A DNA stretch of 12,543 nucleotides from Candidatus Parcubacteria bacterium (lineage in GTDB: Bacteria > Patescibacteriota > Patescibacteriia > Patescibacteriales > UBA12075): the NCBI GenBank assembly GCA_023139655.1, contig JAGLNE010000061.1:1-12543 (forward strand). The letters are read 5' to 3'. Under the pieces are notes generated by a model. It did no database searches. It was not told the origin of the DNA and saw nothing but the letters and a program-made list of their open reading frames with translations. Numbering within the stretch: position 1 is the stretch's first letter; each line of letters starts with the position of its first letter. Below, one piece after another: positions 4,811 to 10,851 of this stretch. The position numbers were made by a program, and so were the translations under genes.

Positions 4811-5302
4811 ATGGCAAAGAATAAATCAAACAAAATTCCGCATTATGAAATGCTTTATATTATTTCTAATAAGTTTACGGAGGATGAGCTTAAGCCTATT
4901 AGAGAGAAAGTAAATAAAACAATTACGGACAATGGTGGCGCGGTCACATACTCAGAAGAGTGGGGCAAGAAAAAATTTACTTATCCAATTGAGCATTTCC
5001 ATCACGGTTATTATCAATTAGTAGAGTTTGACTTGGAAGCAGACAAAGTAGCTGGTTTGGATCGCACTTTTCGTTTGTCCAATGAGATATTGCGGCATAT
5101 GCTGGTCGCCAAACAAGTACGCAGTACAGAAGAAATAGAGGCCGAGAAAAGAGCGGCTGAGAAACGGGTAGCTAAGACAAAAGAGAAAGAAGAAAAAGAA
5201 ATTAAAAAAGAAGAGAAAAAGCTTGAGAAAAAGAAGCCGGTTGATCTTAAAGACTTGGATGAAAAGTTGGATAAAATTTTAGAAACCGATGACCTTCTCT
5301 AA
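4811..5302 (+). CDS. rpsF: Small ribosomal subunit protein bS6
   Basis: S6 binds 16S rRNA together with S18 in the platform of the small subunit. The protein is 163 aa from the chosen start. The S6 fold is clear: HYEMLYIISNKFTEDEL (strand 1 and helix), GGAVTYSEEWGKKKFTYPI, HGYYQLVEFDLE, then the helix LDRTFRLSNEILRHMLVAKQ. After about residue 115 comes a Lys/Glu-rich, probably helical tail of about 50 residues, longer than the roughly 100-aa core family length. An in-frame ATG at 4760 would add 17 residues (MKRKGPRISRDFFIIDF) with no S6 similarity, and it would lie upstream of any transcript from the TATAAT at 4752-4757, so 4811 is preferred. No Shine-Dalgarno is seen. It is followed by ssb and rpsR in the classical order. 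Confidence 0.93.
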   Translation: MAKNKSNKIPHYEMLYIISNKFTEDELKPIREKVNKTITDNGGAVTYSEEWGKKKFTYPIEHFHHGYYQLVEFDLEADKVAGLDRTFRLSNEILRHMLVAKQVRSTEEIEAEKRAAEKRVAKTKEKEEKEIKKEEKKLEKKKPVDLKDLDEKLDKILETDDLL

Positions 5303-5370
5303 ATTTTAATAGTTTATAATTAATTCTTTTGTTTTATTACCTTTAGAAACAAAAGTAAAGAACAAAAAAT

Positions 5371-5850
5371 ATGAACCTCAACAAAGCCATGATCATTGGC
5401 AATCTAACCCGCGATCCGGAATTGCGCAACACTCCTAATGGAAACTCTGTTGCTTCTTTTTCGGTCGCGACCAATTTAATCTGGAAGGACCAGGCTGGTC
5501 AGCGCCAAGAGCGCGTAGAATATCATAATGTTGTTGCCTGGCGCCGTTTAGCGGAAATTTGCGGCCAGTATCTGCACAAAGGCTCAAAGGTTTATATTGA
5601 AGGCCGCTTGCAAACTCGTGATTGGGTTGGCCAGGACAGCGTTAAGCGCTATCGCACCGAGATCGTAGCCGACAACATGATCATGTTGGATCGGGCCGGT
5701 GCCGGCGCTGCTCCAATGGGAGGCGACGAACAGCCACCCGCTCCAAATGAAGAGCCGGTAATTGACTCCAGTCAAGCGGTTGGCAGTGATACCGACACTG
5801 ACGCTAACCCACAAGAAGACGAAATAAAAGTAGAAAATATACCATTTTAG
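5371..5850 (+). CDS. ssb: Single-stranded DNA-binding protein
   Basis: The 159-aa protein coats single-stranded DNA in replication, repair and recombination. Residues 1-108 are a typical OB fold: [19 protein letters not shown], then [28 protein letters not shown] and [13 protein letters not shown] flexible Gly/Pro/Asp-rich linker follows. The C-terminal tip is acidic and ends VENIPF, close to the DDIPF partner-binding tip of other SSBs, so it can recruit repair partners such as those acting with RecA. It lies 68 bp after rpsF. The spacer includes a 9-bp inverted repeat, cttttgttt/aaacaaaag (5326-5334 with 5347-5355). There is no clear Shine-Dalgarno. Confidence 0.97.
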   Translation: MNLNKAMIIGNLTRDPELRNTPNGNSVASFSVATNLIWKDQAGQRQERVEYHNVVAWRRLAEICGQYLHKGSKVYIEGRLQTRDWVGQDSVKRYRTEIVADNMIMLDRAGAGAAPMGGDEQPPAPNEEPVIDSSQAVGSDTDTDANPQEDEIKVENIPF

Positions 5851-5900
5851 TAAACAGTAAACAGTAAGCAGCGCTCTGCCGTCTGCCGTCTGTTTACTGT
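5851..5900. repeat. Period-7 self-complementary repeat filling the ssb-rpsR spacer
   Basis: The spacer reads as consecutive 7-mers: TAAACAG, TAAACAG, TAAGCAG, CGCTCTG, CCGTCTG, CCGTCTG, TTTACTG (5851-5899). The left and right arms are complementary, giving a perfect 11-bp stem ACAGTAAACAG (5854-5864) / CTGTTTACTGT (5890-5900), with an inner gcag/ctgc pairing. There is no U-tract after the stem, and the operon appears to continue. Confidence 0.88.
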
Positions 5901-5910
5901 CGTTTAATAA

Positions 5911-6132
5911 ATGACTAAACAAATCAAACAAGACAAAGCTTGCCATTTCTGTGTTAATAATATTAGTGAAGTGGACTATAAGGATATTAATACGATCCGT
6001 CGTTTTACTAATGTTTACAAGAAAATTCTGCCGCGTAAACGTACCGGCATGTGCTCTTGGCATCAGCGAAAATTGGCAACTGCCATCAAGCGAGCCCGGA
6101 CCATGGCCTTGCTTCCTTATACTAATAAATAG
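5911..6132 (+). CDS. rpsR: Small ribosomal subunit protein bS18
   Basis: The 73-aa protein has normal length for S18, which pairs with S6 on 16S rRNA. Landmarks are C11-H-F-C14 near the N-terminus (the Cys pair of zinc-binding S18 variants), VDYKD, the helix TIRRFTNVYKKILPRKRTG, C48 in GMCSWHQRKL, and the closing AIKRARTMALLPY. The start at 5911 is the only ATG giving the full domain. There is no Shine-Dalgarno; the ATG follows the period-7 repeat by about 10 bp. Confidence 0.96.
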   Translation: MTKQIKQDKACHFCVNNISEVDYKDINTIRRFTNVYKKILPRKRTGMCSWHQRKLATAIKRARTMALLPYTNK

Positions 6133-6134
6133 AA

Positions 6135-6194
6135 CACATAACATAAAACACACAACACATAGCATTTAGATTGTTATGTGTTATGTGTTATGTG
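6135..6194. repeat. Period-7 self-complementary repeat filling the rpsR-efp spacer
   Basis: The right arm is three perfect tandem TTATGTG units (6174-6194). The left arm is four degenerate units, CACATAA, CATAAAA, CACACAA, CACATAG (6135-6162), complementary in word content. CACATAACAT (6135-6144) pairs with reversed copies on the right. It fills the whole spacer between the rpsR stop and the efp ATG at 6199. No U-tract is present. Confidence 0.85.
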
Positions 6195-6198
6195 ATAC

Positions 6199-6756
6199 AT
6201 GCTTAGTTTAAACGAAATAAAAATAGGAAAAATTATTCAGGTGAATAAGGCACCATTTATTGTTACCCGGACCGACCATCATAAGGTCGCCCGGGGCGGC
6301 GCGGTGCTCAAGGTAAAGCTGAAGAATTTGATTGATGGTTCGGTTTTGGATAAAACTTTTCAAGGCAATGATAAAGCAGAGGCCGCTGACACCGAGAAGA
6401 AAAAAGCCAATTTTATGTATGCCGACGAGAACAATGCCAATTTTATGGATAACGAATCCTACGAACAGTTTACAATTGATCTGGAGGCGATTGGCGATAA
6501 AATTAAATTCCTAAAAGACGGGACCGATGTTGATGTCCTATATTTTGAATCCAATCCGGTAGCCATTGATTTGCCGATCAAGATGGAGTTTAAAGTAACG
6601 AGTGCTCCTCCCGGTGTCAAAGGAAATTCGGCCGGCAACGTAAACAAGAGAGTAGTGATAGAAACAGGCACGGAAATATCAGCCCCGCTTTTCATTAACG
6701 AAGGTGACATTATCCGCATCAACACCGAGACCGGTGAATACGCGGAACGAGCTTAG
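6199..6756 (+). CDS. efp: Elongation factor P
   Basis: EF-P binds the ribosome between the P and E sites and relieves stalling at polyproline. The 185-aa length is normal. Three domains are visible: KOW-like domain I (about 1-64) with KVKLKNL, OB domain II with NFMDNESYEQF and LPIKMEFKVTSAPPGVKGNSAG, and OB domain III ending GDIIRINTETGEY. The tip of the domain I loop reads HHKVARGGAVLK, so the residue at the position of the modified Lys34 of E. coli is Arg32. Arg at this position is rhamnosylated by EarP in Pseudomonas-type EF-Ps, but the flanks here (ARGGA) differ; the Arg may be unmodified. The gene has no Shine-Dalgarno, starts four bases after the period-7 repeat, and ends before a strong terminator. 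Confidence 0.96.
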   Translation: MLSLNEIKIGKIIQVNKAPFIVTRTDHHKVARGGAVLKVKLKNLIDGSVLDKTFQGNDKAEAADTEKKKANFMYADENNANFMDNESYEQFTIDLEAIGDKIKFLKDGTDVDVLYFESNPVAIDLPIKMEFKVTSAPPGVKGNSAGNVNKRVVIETGTEISAPLFINEGDIIRINTETGEYAERA

Positions 6757-6760
6757 ATAC

Positions 6761-6870
6761 ACGAATAGAACAAAAAAATACGAAATAAACGAATTATATA
6801 AAACGGACTCTTTATAATCAAGAGTCCGTTTTTGTAATATATTTTATCAATCTAAGTTCGTTCTATTCGT
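6761..6870. repeat. ACGAATAGAAC inverted repeat and CGAA/TTCG words bracketing the efp-recA terminator
   Basis: ACGAATAGAAC (6761-6771) is exactly complementary to GTTCTATTCGT (6860-6870). Further cgaa words lie at 6781 and 6790, and further ttcg words at about 6876 and 6885, continuing to the recA stop. The two arms surround the terminator hairpin at 6800-6832, so the whole spacer could form a cruciform or a second, outer stem. Confidence 0.75.
6800..6832. terminator. Bidirectional terminator between efp (+) and recA (-)
   Basis: A perfect 12-bp stem AAAACGGACTCT (6800-6811) / AGAGTCCGTTTT (6821-6832) with a 9-nt loop, followed by T on the right and A/T-rich sequence on the left. It ends the rpsF-ssb-rpsR-efp operon and the convergent recA transcript. 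Confidence 0.92.
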
Positions 6871-6894
6871 TTTTTTTCGTTTTTTTCGTGTTTT

Positions 6895-7917
6895 CTATTC
6901 TTCTTCCGCTTCGCGTGCTTTGATTGCGCTGATAATTTTTTTCCTAATTTCTTTCATCAGTTTTTTGTCCGCGCGGAGGAAGCGTTTGGCGTTTTCCCGG
7001 CCCACGCCCAGCTTAATGTCGTTAAAAGTGTAGGAGTTGCCGGATTTATTAATAACATTGTTTACCACGCCGGTATCCAGGAGATCGCCGGAAATAGAAA
7101 TGCCTTCATTATACATTATGTCAAATTCACAGGTGCGGAAAGGGGCAGCTACCTTGTTTTTGACCACTTTGGTTTTGACGCGGTTGCCGATTATTTTGTC
7201 TGCTTGCTTGATCTGGGCTGAGCGCCGCACTTCAATCCGGACCGAGCAATAGAATTTTAAAGCATTGCCGCCAGTCGTGACCTCCGGGTTGCCAAAGAAG
7301 ACGCCAATTTTGTGCCGGATTTGGTTGATAAATATTACTACCGTCTTTGTTTTGCTGACAACGCCAGTTAACTTGCGAAGCGCTTGGCTCATTAGCCTGG
7401 CCTGGAGGGCCATGTGCTGGTCACCCATGTCACCTTCAATTTCCTTTTGCGGAACCAGGGCGGCGACCGAGTCAACAACGACTACGTCAACCGCGTTGGA
7501 GCGGACCAGGGTTTCCAGTATTTCCAAGGCCTGTTCGCCGGTGTCGGGCTGGGAAATAAGCATTTCTTTGACGTTTACACCAATTTTTGAGGCATAATCC
7601 GGGTCTAGGGCATGTTCGGCATCGATAAAAGCGGCAATTCCGCCCAGTTTTTGCACTTCAGCGACAATGTGCTGGGCTAAAGTGGTTTTACCGCTCGCTT
7701 CCGGGCCAAATATTTCAATGATGCGTCCGCGGGGAACACCGCCGATCCCCAGAGCAATGTCCAGGGACAAACAGCCGGTTGGGACCACGTCCACGTTGGA
7801 TTTTCTGGCTTCACCGAATTTCATTATTGCTCCTTCACCGAATTTGGTTTTTATTTGTTCCATAGCCTCATCGGCCGCTTTGGCTTTTTCACTGATGTTT
7901 GTTTTTTCTTTAGCCAT
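6895..7917 (-). CDS. recA: Recombinase RecA
   Basis: RecA forms filaments on single-stranded DNA and catalyses strand exchange using ATP. The 340-aa protein is full length. Walker A is GPEASGKTT (71-79), Walker B lies in [12 protein letters not shown], and the loop regions [22 protein letters not shown] and [28 protein letters not shown] are intact. The [12 protein letters not shown] block and a short acidic C-terminus (REAEEE) follow. There is no intein. ATG at 7917 gives the usual N-terminal helix before [10 protein letters not shown]. It has its own promoter (8002-8030) and a leader of about 78 nt containing ACGAATA repeats. No LexA-box-like palindrome is evident in that leader. Its neighbours are a RodZ-like gene upstream and convergent efp downstream. 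Confidence 0.98.
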   Translation of the reverse strand: MAKEKTNISEKAKAADEAMEQIKTKFGEGAIMKFGEARKSNVDVVPTGCLSLDIALGIGGVPRGRIIEIFGPEASGKTTLAQHIVAEVQKLGGIAAFIDAEHALDPDYASKIGVNVKEMLISQPDTGEQALEILETLVRSNAVDVVVVDSVAALVPQKEIEGDMGDQHMALQARLMSQALRKLTGVVSKTKTVVIFINQIRHKIGVFFGNPEVTTGGNALKFYCSVRIEVRRSAQIKQADKIIGNRVKTKVVKNKVAAPFRTCEFDIMYNEGISISGDLLDTGVVNNVINKSGNSYTFNDIKLGVGRENAKRFLRADKKLMKEIRKKIISAIKAREAEEE

Positions 7918-7919
7918 AT

Positions 7920-7953
7920 TACGAATATACGAATTGTTTACGAATATACGAAT
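7920..7953. repeat. ACGAATAT direct repeats in the recA leader
   Basis: TACGAATATACGAAT occurs at 7920-7934 and 7939-7953, identical over 15 bp and offset by 19 bp. Each copy itself contains two ACGAAT words 8 bp apart. The same ACGAATA word appears beyond the other end of recA (6761-6767). The array starts 3 bp before the ATG, so it occupies the place of a ribosome-binding site. Confidence 0.85.
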
Positions 7954-8001
7954 AATATATAATAAACACTTCGTTTTTTAAATTTAGTATTATTGATAAA
8001 A

Positions 8002-8030
8002 AGTATAGCTTCTTTATTTTTAAAATGCAA
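8002..8030 (-). promoter_or_regulatory. Predicted recA promoter
   Basis: On the minus strand, TTGCAT (8025-8030), a 17-bp spacer and TATACT (8002-8007). The start would be near 7995. The promoter lies between the RodZ-like stop (8057) and recA, so recA can be expressed separately from the genes upstream. Confidence 0.6.
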
Positions 8031-8056
8031 ACAAAAAAATCAAGTAATTTCTTCTC

Positions 8057-8734
8057 CTATTTTTCACTGCTCATTAAAATTATTCTTTCTATTTTATTCT
8101 CCCGGCTGTATTTTTTTTGGGCGATTATTGTCACGGTATTAAGGCCGGGTTTAAGGTTAATTTCCAAGCTAAAAAAGCCGTTTGAATCAGGGAGTATTTT
8201 TTCTTGATTAATAAGTACGTTGGTTTCAGTTTCGGTCTTCCCTGATACCGTTAGAACACTTTGGTCGGTGCTTAGATTTTCGCGCGGGTAAATAATCGTG
8301 AGCTGTGGTGGAGCAATTATATTACTTATATAATAAGCTAAATATACTAAACAGACGGAAATAATTGTAACAATAATAATTGTTCTGATAATTCTTGGGA
8401 AAGTAATAAAAAATCTAGCTTGAGGTACTTTACGCGCAAAAGGTTTAGTTCGCGTTTTGTTACGTGGTCCAAATTCTTGGTCAAAAATATTAAGCAATTC
8501 CTTAGCATCAAGACCAAGGAATCTGGCGTACTCTCTAAGAAAGTTTTTTTGGTAAATGCCGGTCGGTAGCTTGTCAAATTCGCCTTCTTCCAGAGCAAGA
8601 AGGTATTTTTTATTAATGTTGGTTTTTTGAGCCGCCTTTTCCAGGCTTAGGTTTTTGTCAGTTCGAGCTTTTTTAAGCTCTAGTGCAATCAGTTCCTTAG
8701 TGTCGTTTATTTTACTTTTGGTAAATGGATTCAT
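8057..8734 (-). CDS. RodZ-like membrane protein: N-terminal HTH, one TM helix, extracytoplasmic beta domain
   Basis: The protein is 225 aa from the chosen start. Residues about 10-75 form a RodZ-type HTH: the helix LIALELKKARTDKNLSLEKA, then TNINKKYLLALEEGEFDKLP and GIYQKNFLREYARFLGLD. A basic linker precedes one transmembrane helix at about 116-140 (IIRTIIIVTIISVCLVYLAY). The exterior domain (about 142-225) is beta-rich with an IYPRENLSTDQSVLTVSG...ETNVLINQEKILPDSNGFFSLE pattern, as in Ig-like or glucodextranase-B-like modules. RodZ links MreB to the envelope elsewhere; no mreB is seen here, so a cell-shape or surface-anchor role is inferred. ATG at 8734 (MNPFTKSK) is preferred over 8770 because the latter lies inside a hairpin (8750-8768) and adds non-homologous residues. 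Confidence 0.78.
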   Translation of the reverse strand: MNPFTKSKINDTKELIALELKKARTDKNLSLEKAAQKTNINKKYLLALEEGEFDKLPTGIYQKNFLREYARFLGLDAKELLNIFDQEFGPRNKTRTKPFARKVPQARFFITFPRIIRTIIIVTIISVCLVYLAYYISNIIAPPQLTIIYPRENLSTDQSVLTVSGKTETETNVLINQEKILPDSNGFFSLEINLKPGLNTVTIIAQKKYSRENKIERIILMSSEK

Positions 8735-8749
8735 GTTTAATAAAATTAG

Positions 8750-8768
8750 GCTGGGTTTTAAGCCCAGC
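8750..8768 (-). other. Small hairpin just upstream of the RodZ-like gene
   Basis: GCTGGG (8750-8755) pairs with CCCAGC (8763-8768) around a 7-nt loop. On the minus strand it is followed by CTAATTTTATT, a weak U-tract, so it could attenuate read-through from the pilin/solute-binding genes or shape the RodZ-like leader. Confidence 0.45.
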
Positions 8769-8795
8769 ATAAGTTTTTTATTTTAATTCGCATGT

Positions 8796-8832
8796 GCCGC
8801 ATTCGTAGCGCGGCTTTTCCCGCTAGGGAAAA
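8796..8832 (-). other. Two consecutive hairpins downstream of the pilin-like gene
   Basis: The first (8815-8821 with 8826-8832) is a perfect 7-bp stem, ttttccc/gggaaaa, with a 4-nt loop, 5 bp beyond the pilin-like stop. The second (8796-8800 with 8810-8814) is gccgc/gcggc. Neither has a proper U-tract, so these look more like mRNA 3'-end protection or weak termination than strong terminators. Confidence 0.5.
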
Positions 8833-8837
8833 TAACG

Positions 8838-9242
8838 TTATGTAAACCAGCCGGTGGAATAAAAATTGCCTGATATACCCAGCATGGCAAAAACAAAGCC
8901 GACAATTGTATAGCTAAGGAACATAATAGCCATACCAATGATAGACTGGATAATAATGGTTTTTCCTTTTGTAACCCGTTCCTTACTTCCGGCTGAAGTC
9001 ATAAATGTAAAACCGCCATATATAAACATTACTAAAACAACTGTACCAATAATGCCAAAAATTATGTTAGTTCCGGCCACGACAATTTTCCAGATATCGT
9101 TTAGTTCACAGGTTCCGTCTTTACGGCAGTCCACACTACTTGCATCTACTAAAGATTGGGCACTTACTACACTGGGGGCAATAGACAATATCAAAAAGGA
9201 GAAAAAAATTCCAATTAATAAAAATAAAATTATTTTAGGCAT
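8838..9242 (-). CDS. T4SS-pilin-family (VirB2/TrbC-like) two-helix secreted membrane protein
   Basis: The 134-aa protein has an N-terminal signal peptide (MPKIILFLLIGIFF...SVVSA, probable cleavage after A28), a short exterior segment with two cysteines (DCRKDGTCEL, C39 and C45, possibly a disulphide), and two hydrophobic helices at about 55-80 and 96-120. The linker YGGFTFMTSAGSKERVTKGK between the helices is typical of the T4SS_pilin/TrbC-like proteins abundant in Patescibacteria. In conjugation and effector systems VirB2-type proteins polymerise into pili. No VirB4/VirB6-like genes are in the window, so whether it builds a pilus is inference. It starts 7 bp after the solute-binding protein stop, so the two genes are probably co-transcribed. 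Confidence 0.75.
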   Translation of the reverse strand: MPKIILFLLIGIFFSFLILSIAPSVVSAQSLVDASSVDCRKDGTCELNDIWKIVVAGTNIIFGIIGTVVLVMFIYGGFTFMTSAGSKERVTKGKTIIIQSIIGMAIMFLSYTIVGFVFAMLGISGNFYSTGWFT

Positions 9243-9249
9243 ATATTAA

Positions 9250-10644
9250 CTAATTACTTTTTACAGTTTGTTGAACTTTTTGCGCCGCGATGTTAACCGC
9301 TTCAGATATAGTGTTTTGGTTATTGACTACTTTGTCGATCATGTCATTTAAAATATTTTCAGCCGTGATTGCGTCATTGCCGCGGTACCAGCTTTTGGCA
9401 GTTAAGACCGAATCAATAAAGGGAGCAATGATCTCTTCCTCGATCTGTTCGTCGATTAAAGCGCGCAAAGCGGTCGGTCGGTTAGTTTTATCCAGATAGC
9501 TTTTTGCCGCACCTTTATTGGTGGTAATAAATTTAATAAAATCCCAGGCCGCATCCTTGTTTTTGCATTTATTACTAACCACTTCTACCCAATAATTGGC
9601 ATAGTTAATGTTCTGCGGGTTGCCCTCAATTTGTGGCAATGGAGCAATAGAAAAGTTCAGTTTTGGCGCCTTAGATTTAATGGTTGGCAGCATATATGAG
9701 TAGCCAAATATCATGGCCAGTTTGTTGGCGATGAATAGGTCCAAGGAGTTTTCCAGGTTAGAGTTCCAGCTGTATACTTCTTTGGCCGGGTTGGCAAAAT
9801 CAGAATAGAACCTTAAGGCATCAATGCCCGGATTATAGTCTCTGTCCTCTCCGGCTGGCCGACGATGAAAAGAAACCTTTGAGCCTTGCATCATTTGGGC
9901 TCCATTTTGCATCATCAGTACCGAAAGGATGTCGGTTGAGCGCTCAATATTGTCGCTGCCGCCAAGAGCAACACCGGATTGAATAATTTCGCCTTTGTTG
10001 TTTTGTTTGGTCAGCTTTTTAACGTCTTGTTGGAATTCCCGGTTCCAGAATTCGGGTGGACTGGTAATGCCGGCATTATTAAAAAGGTCTTTATTATAAA
10101 GCATGGCCAGAGTATCAACCGAAAGAGGCAGGCCAAAGACACGCGGGCTGGATACCTTGGTTTTTTCATCTTTATAATTAATTACTACATCGCCGTAAAC
10201 CGTATCAACAAAATTATCGCGGATTTGGTTGAGGCTAGGACTTTTATTTGTAATTTTATTCCAATAGACTTCTTTTTTAAGACTGCCCTTGACTTCCGAA
10301 ACAGTCATTACGGTTTGGGGCGGCATCGGCGACAACAGGCCTTTGGCCTGATAGCCGTACATCCAGGTGTTATGGATAGAGAAAATATCCGGTCCCCGGT
10401 CAGTGGCAAAGGCTTCAATTAGCTCTTGCTCAAATTCATCATAGCGGAGCTTTTTGTATTTAATTGTAACGTATGGATGTTTGCGGCCATAAGAGGCAAT
10501 GATTTCGGCAAAATCATCAGACCCGTCCCAGACCCGCCAGAAGTTTAAGGTAACTCCCTTGGGTGGTTCCCCCAGGTCTTTGAGACAGCCGGAAAGCGGC
10601 ATTATTATAAAGATTAGTAGTAAAATTACAAAATATTTTTTCAT
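9250..10644 (-). CDS. Lipoprotein extracellular solute-binding protein (ABC sugar-type SBP)
   Basis: The 464-aa protein starts with a lipoprotein signal ending in a lipobox, L-S-G-C20. Mature sequence has SBP family 1 features: VTLNFWRVWDGSDDF with a conserved first strand, a periodic lobe ATDRGPDIFSIHNTWMYGY, hinge region RVFGLPLSVDTLAMLYNKDLF, LFIANKLAMIFGYSYMLP, and a C-terminal WDFIKFITTNKGA block. Such proteins deliver sugars or oligosaccharides to ABC importers. No permease or ATPase gene lies next to it: neighbours are a pilin-like gene 7 bp downstream and comM upstream. It may feed a distant transporter or act as a surface-binding protein. It has its own promoter (10671-10700). No Shine-Dalgarno is seen. 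The substrate cannot be deduced. Confidence 0.87.
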   Translation of the reverse strand: MKKYFVILLLIFIIMPLSGCLKDLGEPPKGVTLNFWRVWDGSDDFAEIIASYGRKHPYVTIKYKKLRYDEFEQELIEAFATDRGPDIFSIHNTWMYGYQAKGLLSPMPPQTVMTVSEVKGSLKKEVYWNKITNKSPSLNQIRDNFVDTVYGDVVINYKDEKTKVSSPRVFGLPLSVDTLAMLYNKDLFNNAGITSPPEFWNREFQQDVKKLTKQNNKGEIIQSGVALGGSDNIERSTDILSVLMMQNGAQMMQGSKVSFHRRPAGEDRDYNPGIDALRFYSDFANPAKEVYSWNSNLENSLDLFIANKLAMIFGYSYMLPTIKSKAPKLNFSIAPLPQIEGNPQNINYANYWVEVVSNKCKNKDAAWDFIKFITTNKGAAKSYLDKTNRPTALRALIDEQIEEEIIAPFIDSVLTAKSWYRGNDAITAENILNDMIDKVVNNQNTISEAVNIAAQKVQQTVKSN

Positions 10645-10670
10645 AGATTTTCTTGTTTAAGCTTACTATG

Positions 10671-10700
10671 ATTATATCATATTTAGGGTAAAATCGACAA
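10671..10700 (-). promoter_or_regulatory. Predicted promoter of the solute-binding protein / pilin-like operon
   Basis: On the minus strand, TTGTCG (10695-10700), an 18-bp spacer and TATAAT (10671-10676) preceded by TGA, giving an extended -10. The start would be near 10664, about 20 nt before the ATG at 10644. Confidence 0.6.
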
Positions 10701-10723
10701 TTTGTTAGGTTGCAAGCGCTCAC

Positions 10724-10816
10724 TGTCATTCTGAGCGGAGCGAAGAATCCCGTTTAATTAACACTTTACGTCATTCTCGAGATTCTTCACTTCGCTACGC
10801 TACGTTCAGAATGACA
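10724..10816. repeat. Imperfect inverted dispersed repeat (TGTCATTCTGAGCGGAGCGAAGAATC type)
   Basis: The left arm, starting TGTCATTCTGAGCG at 10724, is complementary with small indels to the right arm ending CGTTCAGAATGACA at 10816. Inside lies a second partial unit, GTCATTCTCGAGATTCTTC (10770-10788). This wording (TCATTCTGAGCG...GCGAAGAATC) is familiar to me from intergenic repeats scattered across many unrelated bacterial genomes. It lies between comM and the solute-binding protein, where both transcripts run the same way, and could act as a terminator or mRNA stabiliser. Confidence 0.85.
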
Positions 10817-10851
10817 TGGTTATTTAAAGTCAGTGATCAGTTACGCCAGGT

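Noticed and set aside
5584..6165. 193-aa open frame on the minus strand across ssb and rpsR
   Set aside because: Antisense to two certain genes and passes through repeat DNA. No recognisable domain.
6895..7917. Intein or frameshift in recA
   Set aside because: All RecA motifs are continuous in one frame with normal length.
8025..8207. 60-aa plus-strand frame starting at the recA promoter
   Set aside because: Mostly antisense to the RodZ-like gene. Its hydrophobic stretch is a by-product of AT-rich complement.
8735..8770. Longer RodZ-like start at 8770
   Set aside because: The ATG is inside a hairpin and the added residues do not belong to the HTH domain. 8734 fits the family better.
9979..10422. 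147-aa open frame on the plus strand inside the solute-binding protein gene
   Set aside because: Complement of a well-supported coding region. No promoter or domain.
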